From positions 980,023 to 1,036,171 of the forward strand of contig MU001682.1 in NCBI GenBank assembly GCA_010093515.1: 56,149 bases of DNA, given 5' to 3'. The notes under the pieces are model-generated. The model searched no databases. It was not told the DNA's origin and was given only the letters and a program-made list of their open reading frames with translations. The position numbers were made by a program, and so were the translations under genes. Shown one piece after another: positions 46,537-54,640 of the stretch (positions are counted from its first letter, which is position 1; each line of letters starts with the position of its first letter). The DNA comes from Lineolata rhizophorae (Eukaryota > Ascomycota > Dothideomycetes > Lineolatales > Lineolataceae).

Positions 46537-47825
46537 TTGGGTGGTGGTGATGGGCGACTGGGGGCGCAGAGAGATGATGATGAGGCCGGGCGGGTCTCGG
46601 GGCCCGGCTTGGCGCGAGGGCCGGCGGTGGCGCGGTGGTGGCGTTCGTGGCGCCGGGAGCCGGAGACGGTGGCGCGCGCGGCGGTGCCTGCCAAGCGCGA
46701 GCGCGCGCCGTGGAACGTTATCTCGGGGCCCCTCGCCCTCGGCGCGCGCGCGGCCCGGCGGGCGACGCAGGGCTGACCGTGCCGCCCAACACGTTGTACC
46801 GTACCGCTCAACGCATGCCGTACCGTACCGCCCTCCGTCCGCACCGCACATTCCTGCCACGGACGCACCGCGCGCCGCTGTGCGCCCTCCTGCATCATTT
46901 TACCAGCGCCGCGGGCGCCGGCGGCGGCTGGCCGGCTCCGGCAGCGCCCGCCGGCCACCCACGGCTCCCTCCGCCCGCGCTCCGCGCCCGGCGCCGTGCG
47001 CATATTGGCCCTGGGCCTGCCTCGGCCGCCCGTACGTATAGTACGCCTTCCCCTTAGATTGTGCGCCGTAATGACCTTGTATACGCCCGCTGCACACGGG
47101 CATCGGCATCCAACCGCCCCGCCGGCCTGCGCCCGCGGGCAATTGAGCGAACATTGTTTCCATGTCCCCGCTGTTTCGTTATTGCGCCCTTCATATTCCT
47201 GCCCACATGCCATCCCGGCCGCCTCCCTCCCTGCCGCCTCCCTCCCTCCACGCCCGCTCCGCAAACAGTCTTATGGCGGCCAGCCCGGCGCTCTATTATC
47301 GCTGCCGCTGGGCCTGCTCGCCGACGCCAGCCGTCCGCCGTCCTGAGTCGGGCATTATTGTGGATCCTGTCCTCTCCCAGTAGCCTGGAATCCTCGTGGG
47401 CCCCGGTCGCTGGCCACCACGCTGACTCTTTCCACTGCTACTCCCTAACCTCTCCTCCCTCGTCCTGCCCCATTATCTCTGGCTGGCTTTTACAACCCCC
47501 CCCCTCGGCTCGTGCGGCTGGCTGAGAGGCGCCGCAGTCGCCGGAGCGTCCTCAACGGCCGTCTGCAGAGCCGGTGCGCCGCTGCCGATCCCAGTCCCAG
47601 AACTATTGATTTTCCCATTCCCGCCATATGCCCCTAGAGGGCAGATCCTATTAGGTAGTAGCGCCTTGTTTCTTGCCCTTCTAGAATTGTCCGAATCACT
47701 GCCTGGCCCGTTCTCTTTTCATTAACACCCTACTCAGTCCCCTATCTAGCCACCGTGACGCTATCCTCACACCACACTCCCTCTCTCACATTCTCTGTTT
47801 CTTTTACTTTTCCTTTCCAAACTCA

Positions 47826-47864
47826 ATGTCTGCCGTTAGCCGGCTGTCTCGAACACTCGGTTGA
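47826..47864 (+). promoter_or_regulatory. Upstream ORF in the leader of the GH16-acyltransferase gene
   Basis: An ATG at 47826 opens a 12-codon frame (MSAVSRLSRTLG, stop TGA at 47862-47864), 95 nt before the main start at 47960. It follows a CT-rich tract (TTTCTTTTACTTTTCC) typical of fungal transcription starts, so it is probably in the mRNA. It could dampen translation of the 1071-aa protein. Confidence 0.4.
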
Positions 47865-47959
47865 GCTTTTCAGTGGTTTTGCTTTCTTGTTGTATCATCG
47901 TTCCTTCTCGCATATCCCAGGTCCGCCCCTCCTAGTGAGCGGGCCGCACGACGATAGAG

Positions 47960-50900
47960 ATGGCTTCTTCACGCTTTCTTCTCCGCTCGCTGCTTCTTCC
48001 TTCTCTCGCCTTCCTTCCGGGTGCGTCCGCATCCGACGTCAACGACTGCTCCTGCGGCTTCTACGACCCTTCCACCGACTACGTCTTGACCGACTCCTTG
48101 ATCGTCTACTTCAACGAATCCCAGAGTCTGGACGAGTTCGTGATCAAAGAGTACTCCAACCCGTACGAGAAGAGCTGGAACAGCAAGTACCGCCAAGGCG
48201 CCGTGGCGGAAAATGTCGGGTTTCCGAACGACACCCGGACGGTCAACTCTTCGCTCAACCTTTTCGTGGACAAGTGGACCGAAGACCACGTGGTCAATGG
48301 CGGAGAGATCCGGACGAAGCGCCAGGACGTCCACTACGGATCGATCCGGGCGCTCATCAAGTCGCCGCCGCACTGGGCCGGGGGCAGCTCCATGACGATG
48401 AAGGTCGAGTACAACGACACCGAGTCGCTCGAGCTCAACGTGATGAACACGGACCACGAGGAGGAGGCGTGGGTGAGCACGCTCATCTCGGGCGAGTGGC
48501 CGGAGCGGTCGCTGGGGACCAACTACAGCGTCGTCAACAATGCGTCGCTCGTCAACAGCAGCGTGACGTCGCCCTGGAACTTCACCGAGTACCGGATCGA
48601 CTGGAGCAAGGACTGGATCAACTTCACCATCAGCGGCAACACGACGCGGGTCATCTCGAAGCACGACAAGCAGCTGCCGAGCGTGCCGGGGCCGCTGACG
48701 CTGAAGCACTGGTCGACGGGCAACACGTACACGTCCGAGGGCCCGCCGATGATGCGGTCGGTGGCGAGCGTCGGCTGGGTGCGCATGTTCTTCAACACGA
48801 CGGCCATGACGGAGGACGAGCGGGAGGCGTACGACGAGCGGTGCAGGGCGCAGGCCGCGTGCTCGATGGAGGACACGGCGCTGCGCGGGCAGTCGCCGTA
48901 CGCGCTCGAGTCGACGGAGAAGTGGAAGCAGAAGCACCCGGGCGGGGACGACCGCAAGGCGGCCATCGGCATCTCGGTGGTGTGCATCGCGACGTCGGCG
49001 CTGCTGCTGGCGCACGCGGTGCTGCGGAAGAAGCCGTGGAAGCGCAAGGCGGCGGGGGAGGCGGGCGGCGGCAAGGAGGCGGCGGGCGGCAAGGACTCGG
49101 CGACGCCAAGCGACGACGGGCGGGGCGGGAAGGCCCGGCCCAGAAAGCTTAGCCTGGAGGACCACGGTGCGGGGCTGACGTCGGCGACGGTGACGCCGGC
49201 GTACAGCACGCCCTTCAACGGCACGCGCCCGCCGTCGCCCGCGGCCCGCGCGCGCGGCGACAGCTGCTCCAACTCCAACGCCTTCCCCGCCACGCCGCGC
49301 ACCGCCCACTTCAACTCGGAGGAGGCGACGCTGGCCTCGGGCAGCGCCACGCCCTACGCCCGCTCCGCCTTCGGTGTCCCCGCGCCGCGCGCGCCCGGCG
49401 ACGACGACGCCGACGCCATCCGGCCCGTCGGCGCCGACTCGTACTTCGACCGCTCCGAGGCGTCGCTGCCGGGCTACGTGTCGCGGCCCGACACGGCCGC
49501 GGGCTTCGACCGCGACCGCCGCGACGCCTGCTACACGCCCGGCGGCATGTCGCAGTCGTCGGCCTCGATCATGGCGCCGCCGCCGCCGTTCCAGTCGACC
49601 GCCAACCTGGTTCCACCGCCGCCGCCGCCGTCGCCGCCCGGGACGGCCCGGGACGGCCCGGCCGCGGACCGCGGCGCCGGCGCTAGCGCCAGCGGAACCG
49701 CCTCCGCCTCCGCCGCCCCCGCGCCGGACCCCTCCCCCGCGACCCCCCCGCAGCCCGCCAAGAAGCGCATCGACTACCTCGCCGGCCTCGTCGCCCTCTG
49801 CTCCGTCGTCGTCACCGTCATGCACTTCTGCCTCACCTTCATCCCCGCCGCCGTCATGCCCGGCTCGCCCGCCCACTACCCTTCCGAGCTGTGGGCCCGC
49901 ACCTACATCGCCCCCTTCGTCCTCAACCAGATGTGGCTCGGCGTCTTCTTCACCACCTCGACCCGCTTCCTGACGTCGCGCTACCTCAAGGAGGGCGAGC
50001 TGTCCGGCATCGCCGAGCGCGCCACGCGCCGCACCCCCCGCCTCATGATCCCCGTCGCCACCTGGGCCCTGGTCGAGTACTTCCTCATCGACATCGGCGC
50101 CACCCACTGGCTCGAGTACGTTCCGTCCGTGACCTGGTCCACCTGGCCCTACGTCACCCGCTACCCCAACTTCGGCCACTACCTCTCCGCCATCCTCGAG
50201 CTCGTCTACCTCATCCCCAACGCGGTGCCCCAGGTCACGCTCTACTACTGCACCGGCGTCCTCTGGACCATCGCCGTCCAGCTCCAGTTCTCGTGGATGG
50301 TCCTCATGGCCGCCATCGTAATCCGCGAGGTCAAGACGCCCTGGAAGCGCTTTTCCTTCTACGCCTACTGCGTCGTCGTTAACTGGTACGCCCAGACCTG
50401 GGGCGCCTACCTCTGGCTCGGCCTCCTGCTCACCGACCTCGACGTCACGTACAAGTACCGCAAGTGGCTCTTCGCCAAGCCCTGGACCCGCTACTACCCA
50501 CTACTCTGGCTCTGCATGGCCCTGGTCGTCATCGGCTTCACCGCCAACATGCTCCCGCAGTGGATCCCGCAGTTCAACTTCTCCATCATTGAATACGGCT
50601 TCCACCCGGACCTGCCCACCGGCCTGGCCCTCGGCCAGACGGAGCGCGCCGGCTACCCGCCTTACTACGTCCCGCGCCTCACCGCGCTCTTCTTCGCCGT
50701 CGGCATGCAGGCCATCGTCGAACTGAACCCCACCTTCCAGAAATTCCTTTCCTTCCGGTACTTCGTCATGCTCTTCCCGCACATCTTCACCATCTACCTC
50801 GTCCACGGCCTCGTCTTCTGGAGCTGGGGCGCCTGGCTGATCACCTTCCTGGCCGCCCACGGTGCGCCATATTGGGCCAACTCGCTCGCGGTCGGCCTCA

Positions 50901-51175
50901 GTTCGTACTTTTTGCTCGGCTGCTCGCTGCCCATCGTCACGCCCATCATTGAGCTTCTGGGCGTCGAGATCACCAAGCAGGTGTGGCACTTTGCCCACAA
51001 CAAGCCGGAGCCGCGCCGGAAGACAATCTTCCCTTACCGAGACGACACCTTCATACAGTACGAGGACGGCGCCTATCGTCGGAACACTCCGGAGGAGTCG
51101 GTGGAGAGCCTCCCGAGCCAGAACGACCGCCGGGATCCCGTGGATGAAAAGAAGAGCAAGTTTGACTTTGACTGA
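47960..51175 (+). CDS. GH16-like / acyltransferase-3-like fusion membrane protein (1071 aa)
   Basis: A single exon. Residues 1-25 are a signal peptide. Residues about 26-300 form a GH16-like jelly roll with many N-glycosylation sequons; landmarks are HYGSIRALIKSPPHW (125-139), MKVEYNDTESLELNVM (147-162), FTEYRIDWSKDWINFTISG (208-226) and LTLKHWSTGN (246-255). The usual E-x-D-x-E active site is replaced by D153-T-E155-S-L-E158. One TM helix (about 335-355) leads into a 240-residue Ser/Pro/Ala-rich cytosolic linker with repeated Thr-Pro sites. Residues 603-1010 are an acyltransferase-3-like multi-TM domain (IDYLAGLVALCSVVVTVMHF; RRTPRLMIPVATW; VLWTIAVQLQFSW; FTIYLVHGLVFW). Here the signature Arg is Val611, but His622 is kept. 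The product should sit in the plasma membrane, contact wall glycan outside and possibly acylate it. Confidence 0.88.
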   Translation: MASSRFLLRSLLLPSLAFLPGASASDVNDCSCGFYDPSTDYVLTDSLIVYFNESQSLDEFVIKEYSNPYEKSWNSKYRQGAVAENVGFPNDTRTVNSSLNLFVDKWTEDHVVNGGEIRTKRQDVHYGSIRALIKSPPHWAGGSSMTMKVEYNDTESLELNVMNTDHEEEAWVSTLISGEWPERSLGTNYSVVNNASLVNSSVTSPWNFTEYRIDWSKDWINFTISGNTTRVISKHDKQLPSVPGPLTLKHWSTGNTYTSEGPPMMRSVASVGWVRMFFNTTAMTEDEREAYDERCRAQAACSMEDTALRGQSPYALESTEKWKQKHPGGDDRKAAIGISVVCIATSALLLAHAVLRKKPWKRKAAGEAGGGKEAAGGKDSATPSDDGRGGKARPRKLSLEDHGAGLTSATVTPAYSTPFNGTRPPSPAARARGDSCSNSNAFPATPRTAHFNSEEATLASGSATPYARSAFGVPAPRAPGDDDADAIRPVGADSYFDRSEASLPGYVSRPDTAAGFDRDRRDACYTPGGMSQSSASIMAPPPPFQSTANLVPPPPPPSPPGTARDGPAADRGAGASASGTASASAAPAPDPSPATPPQPAKKRIDYLAGLVALCSVVVTVMHFCLTFIPAAVMPGSPAHYPSELWARTYIAPFVLNQMWLGVFFTTSTRFLTSRYLKEGELSGIAERATRRTPRLMIPVATWALVEYFLIDIGATHWLEYVPSVTWSTWPYVTRYPNFGHYLSAILELVYLIPNAVPQVTLYYCTGVLWTIAVQLQFSWMVLMAAIVIREVKTPWKRFSFYAYCVVVNWYAQTWGAYLWLGLLLTDLDVTYKYRKWLFAKPWTRYYPLLWLCMALVVIGFTANMLPQWIPQFNFSIIEYGFHPDLPTGLALGQTERAGYPPYYVPRLTALFFAVGMQAIVELNPTFQKFLSFRYFVMLFPHIFTIYLVHGLVFWSWGAWLITFLAAHGAPYWANSLAVGLSSYFLLGCSLPIVTPIIELLGVEITKQVWHFAHNKPEPRRKTIFPYRDDTFIQYEDGAYRRNTPEESVESLPSQNDRRDPVDEKKSKFDFD

Positions 51176-51514
51176 CAGCTCTCTCTCCTGTACAGTTCTT
51201 TCCTTCGTCGTTGGCGGCGCGGACCTGCGGTCTATTTTCTTTTTCCCTTATCGCACCGCAGCATTTGGACTCGAGTTCGCGAGGAGCGCTTGGTGATATA
51301 TTAGTACATACCGGTTCCCCCTTTTCTCCTTTGAGTCTCGTAGTTTGGGAATCGTTTTGCGCTCTTAGAAGTACTAGCTTAGACATTCGCTGGAGCACCC
51401 TTGTAAGCGGCAATATTCAATGCATCGAATTTATTTTTATACTCCGTAATGCAATGCAATGCGATTAGCTTGATACGTAGCTTAGATTATATACAGATCT
51501 GGCCGTGCCAATGT
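51176..51514. other. Convergent 3' region
   Basis: About 340 bases separate the stop codons of two genes that converge tail to tail. The sequence becomes AT-richer with TATT/AATG words suited to polyadenylation of both transcripts. Their 3' UTRs probably overlap. No gene was seen. Confidence 0.5.
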
Positions 51515-52320
51515 TCACTCGGGGTCTGAAACGCCGCGGATTCCGTCCTTCCAATAATTTTGCAGCATTTTGAACTCGTCTCGTTCGATCAGATGCTTGG
51601 TGAGCTCCCCCTCGCTCACCCAGTGGCCCTCCCTATCATCCTCGTCTCCTTCGAAGACGACGCGGTAATAGGGCATGTCGCCGATGTAGCTATCATCCTC
51701 GATGCTCTCCACGTTGTTGCCGAGGCCTAGCACGCGACTGGCGTATTCGCCCTCGGAGCTCTCGTCATCAGGCTCGCTGTCGGCGATGGCGGCGGCGATG
51801 ATGGACATGCCACCCACGTCTGCGTCGTCGGCGCGCGAAGCGGTCCCGGCGCGTCCGGCAACTCCGGACGAGGCACTGGCGTCCGGGCCGAGCTGCGGCT
51901 CGTTGAAGACTCTCGTCTCAAAATCTTCTACTTGGCGCCGCGAGACGTAGTCGTACACGTCGAAGACGTGCACGTTCTTCTCCTCGAGCCGCGCGCCGTG
52001 GCCAGTCTCGCGCCATATCCTGAGCGCGTAGTACGGCGTGTTGTCCGCCGCGTACGCCCGCCTCACGATCTCTGACCTAGCGTTGGGTATGGGGCAGTCG
52101 GACGACACCGTCTTCTTGGGCGGCTCGACGTGGCGGTTGGGCACGTACTCCCACGGGTTGTAGGGAAAGTCGGAGAGCTGGTCGTCGAAGGCGGCGCGGG
52201 CGGACGGATCTGCGGGCTTGCCCGGGTGAGCGTGCGATTCGCACAGCAGGCAGGAGGACGGCGTACGCTCTTGTAGACGGGGACCTCTACGGCGCGGCGC
52301 GGCGGCATCTTGCCGCGCAT
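51515..52320 (-). CDS. Acidic hypothetical protein, two exons (251 aa)
   Basis: The long frame 52402-51515 has no ATG at its 5' side. The only good start is MRGKMPPRRAVEVPVYKS at 52320 in another frame, so I place a 50-nt intron at 52266-52217 (GTACGC, CTCAC branch, AAG end). It joins ...VYKS to PADPSARAAFDDQLSDF. The protein has FPYNPWEYVPNRHVEPPKK near the N-terminus and a mid region NVHVFDVYDYVSRRQVEDF. An acidic Ser-rich stretch (DSEPDDESSEGEY) follows. At the C-terminus, MPYYRVVFEGDEDDREGHWV with WKDGIRGV is weakly like a chromo- or Tudor-type beta barrel. No firm family. Intron ends are inferred from frame alone. Confidence 0.55.
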
Positions 52321-52842
52321 GGCCAGCGCGAGGCGAAACGAGCGGCGGGCGCGGGTTGACGATGCAATCGACGGAGGCTAAGCCGGCGCAAGGCCGCCGC
52401 ACCCCAAGGTCAGATCACGTGCATGCGGCGAGCATCGCGGAGAGCTGAATTGCGTCGTGTTTTGGATTTTGGCATTGGCGACTACGGAGTGCGCGGCGCC
52501 GAGGCCGGGCGCAGCCACGATGCCTCGGGCAGGGCACGTGAGGCTCGGGCCCCGGCGATTTCGTCCTCCGCGCCCGGCCGCTGCTTATCTACTGCCGCAA
52601 AACACCAAGTCCCGCCAAAACCCGTGGCGATAGCCCAGTCCTCCCAACTCCCGACCGCTCGTGAACCCAGCTGATATCGCAACAGAAGAAAAGCGGAACC
52701 GACCGTTGTTCTCGTCGCAGCCTCGTCTCTTTGCATTGTTAACGCTGACATGATGTGACATTTGGCAATTGCATAGCTTGTAACACCCAAACACACTGCG
52801 CCGCAACGCCGCCTGAGTCCGTCCATACCGTTGCCGCCGTCC
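52321..52842. other. Intergenic between tandem minus-strand genes
   Basis: This GC-rich spacer of about 520 bases holds the promoter of the 251-aa gene and the 3' flank of the coiled-coil gene. Small frames on both strands lack support. Confidence 0.4.
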
Positions 52843-54640
52843 TCACTCCGACATCACGCTGCTGTCCTTGAGCAGCGTGTCGCTCAGGTGCATCGACATG
52901 GTCCGCTGGCGCTGCACCTTTCGCTGGGCCTGAGTCTTCAGGAACATGGGACTGCCGGGCTCCAGGATCTGCTGCTCCGCTTCCCGTGCCGCCTCTGCCA
53001 CCTGCTCCTTCGCCAGCACCGTGGCGTAATTCATGGGCTCCGCCGCGTTGTCCTCGATGAGGAAAATGCACGGGAACACCACGAGCATGTACTCCTCGGG
53101 CCCCGCCTCGGTCGTCTTGGACGTCTCCGGGTCCTCGTCGCCGTCGAACCGGACGAGCTCGCTCTGCATGTCTCCCCGTTCCCAGGGCGCGAATTCGGGC
53201 TCGTACCGCTTCCGCGCCTTCTGGATCTCCATCCATCCCTTGCACGCCACCTGCGCTACCTGGCGCACCTGAGACTTGAACTTGTTTAGCTTCTTCTCGC
53301 AGACGAAGCCTGTGACGAACCACTCCATATCCGTCACGACGCGGTCTATCCTGGCCGCCGCACTCTTGGACTGCTTTTCCGGCTCCATAGACAACAGCAG
53401 TGCCCGCGAGTACGACTCCTTCTCGCTATCCTTGATGGCCTCGTCCACCAACACCTTGCGCAAGTCCTCCTCGGAGAACAGGTAGTTGGGCTGAAACAGC
53501 CACTTGTCGACTACGCGGGAGAAGATGGCCAGCATGACGGCGGTTCGCATCTGCTTTGCCGCCGGCGAGTTTGATACCGGCAGTGGTACACGATGGTTGA
53601 GGATTCTAGGCTCCTTCAACTTCAACCAGGCATCTCTGTCCTGCAATCCCGTTAGCCGCGCAGACTCCTTCGCGAACCACTGCTCTCACGTACCTGAAGA
53701 CATTCTTCGGAGAGGTCGTCCTTGAAAAGGCCCGAAATCATCTTCATCGCTGCTGGCCATATCTTGGTGACTTGCCGCAGTCTGCAAGACGTCAGTGTTC
53801 GTCCCCGGCGCGATTGTTGTGCACTTACAATTCTTCCTCATCCTCATCGGGATGAGTGATGGCAAAGCCTTCGAGCTTCTTCAACCTATCCACGGTTGCT
53901 TCCAGCTCCTCTATCTTGGCCTTGCTCGTCTCCAACTCGCTCGTGGCGGAAGAGTGCTCATCCTTAACCTTCTCTAACTCCTCTCCGAGGTTTTTCGCCT
54001 TTCCGGTTTCCTCGTCTAGATTGCCCTTCAACTGGCCGATTTCCTCTTTTTGGCCTTCCAAAGTTGTGTTAAGTTCCTTGTTCTTGCCCTCCATCTCTTC
54101 AGTCTTCGCCTGCTCCTCGGTTAGCAAACCTTGGACGCGTTCTAGCTCCTTTTGCGTCGTTTCCTCCTTCGATTTCTCCTCGGCCAGAGCCTTCTCTGCC
54201 TTCTGCAGTTCGTCCCGAAGCGCCTTCGCGTTATCCTTGAGCGTGCTGTTCTCCCTTCCAATCTCGCCCTCCTTCAGCTTGTGCGTTTGAAACACGTGTT
54301 CAAACGCAACATTGTGACGCTTTCGCAAGTCCTTAATCTCCGCGTTTAGCCTTTCGAGCTCGTTTTCCTTTGACTTGATCCGCCCCTCGAGTTTTGCCGA
54401 TTCGTTGAAGAGCCCTGTCAATTCTCTATAGCAATCGCTCGCGGCTAAGATGTGAACGGAGTCGAGAAGCCGTTTGAGGGCATCTCTAGAACCCGAAGTC
54501 GGATGCCTGTCCGCACCTCTCACGGCCGACGTCGTTGTGGATGACAAAATCGAGGTTGTTCTAGCATGCGGGTGCCTATCCTTGATGCCGGATGGCGCAG
54601 TTGACGAGACCGCCGACGCCGGCTTGCTCTGGGAAGACAT
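52843..54640 (-). CDS. Coiled-coil protein, three exons (565 aa)
   Basis: Exons are 54640-53829, 53781-53694 and 53640-52843; introns are 47 and 53 nt (GTAAGT ... TTGCAG, phase 2; GTACGT ... CTAAC ... TTGCAG, phase 0). The frame choice joins ...DEDEEEL to LRQVTKIWPAAMKMI and ...SEECLQ to DRDAWLKLKEPRI. Start MSSQSKPASAVSSTA at 54640, after a Ser/Thr-rich disordered head. Residues about 85-260 are a long heptad coiled coil rich in Glu, Lys and Leu. The C-terminal third is globular and helical (QMRTAVMLAIFSRVVDKWLF; VVTDMEWFVTGFVCEKKLNK) and ends with a Met/Ser tail. It resembles widespread but uncharacterised Pezizomycotina coiled-coil proteins. Structural or scaffolding role inferred; no link to the glycan locus is visible except position. 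Confidence 0.8.

Larger units (their letters stand above)
44490..47959. promoter_or_regulatory. 3.5-kb divergent promoter region of the GT2 and GH16-acyltransferase genes
   Basis: This large GC-rich spacer between two head-to-head genes holds no credible gene. It contains a CGG microsatellite (46318-46340), a G-rich quadruplex-forming run (46505-46536), and CT-rich blocks and a short upstream ORF before the plus-strand gene. Tandem TACCGTACCGC-type repeats occur near 46795-46835 and CCTCCCTCC repeats near 47222-47250. The length suggests complex shared control of both genes, which is inference. Confidence 0.45.

Noticed and set aside
46215-47264. 349-codon minus-strand frame in the divergent spacer
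   Set aside because: Arg/Pro/Ala-rich translation driven by CGG/CCG repeats; no motif and it overlaps several other equally long frames.
47755-49152. 465-codon plus-strand frame overlapping the start of the fusion gene
   Set aside because: It opens with GTG, has Arg/Gln-rich composition and overlaps the better-supported frame with signal peptide and GH16 features.
47969-50179. Long minus-strand open frame (736 codons) opposite the GH16-AT3 gene
   Set aside because: It is a shadow caused by GC-rich codon bias of the real plus-strand gene; its translation is low-complexity Arg/Gly/Val with no domain.
34501-51175. Secondary-metabolite cluster interpretation
   Set aside because: No polyketide synthase, NRPS, terpene cyclase, P450 or dedicated transporter is present; the enzymes fit surface glycan work.
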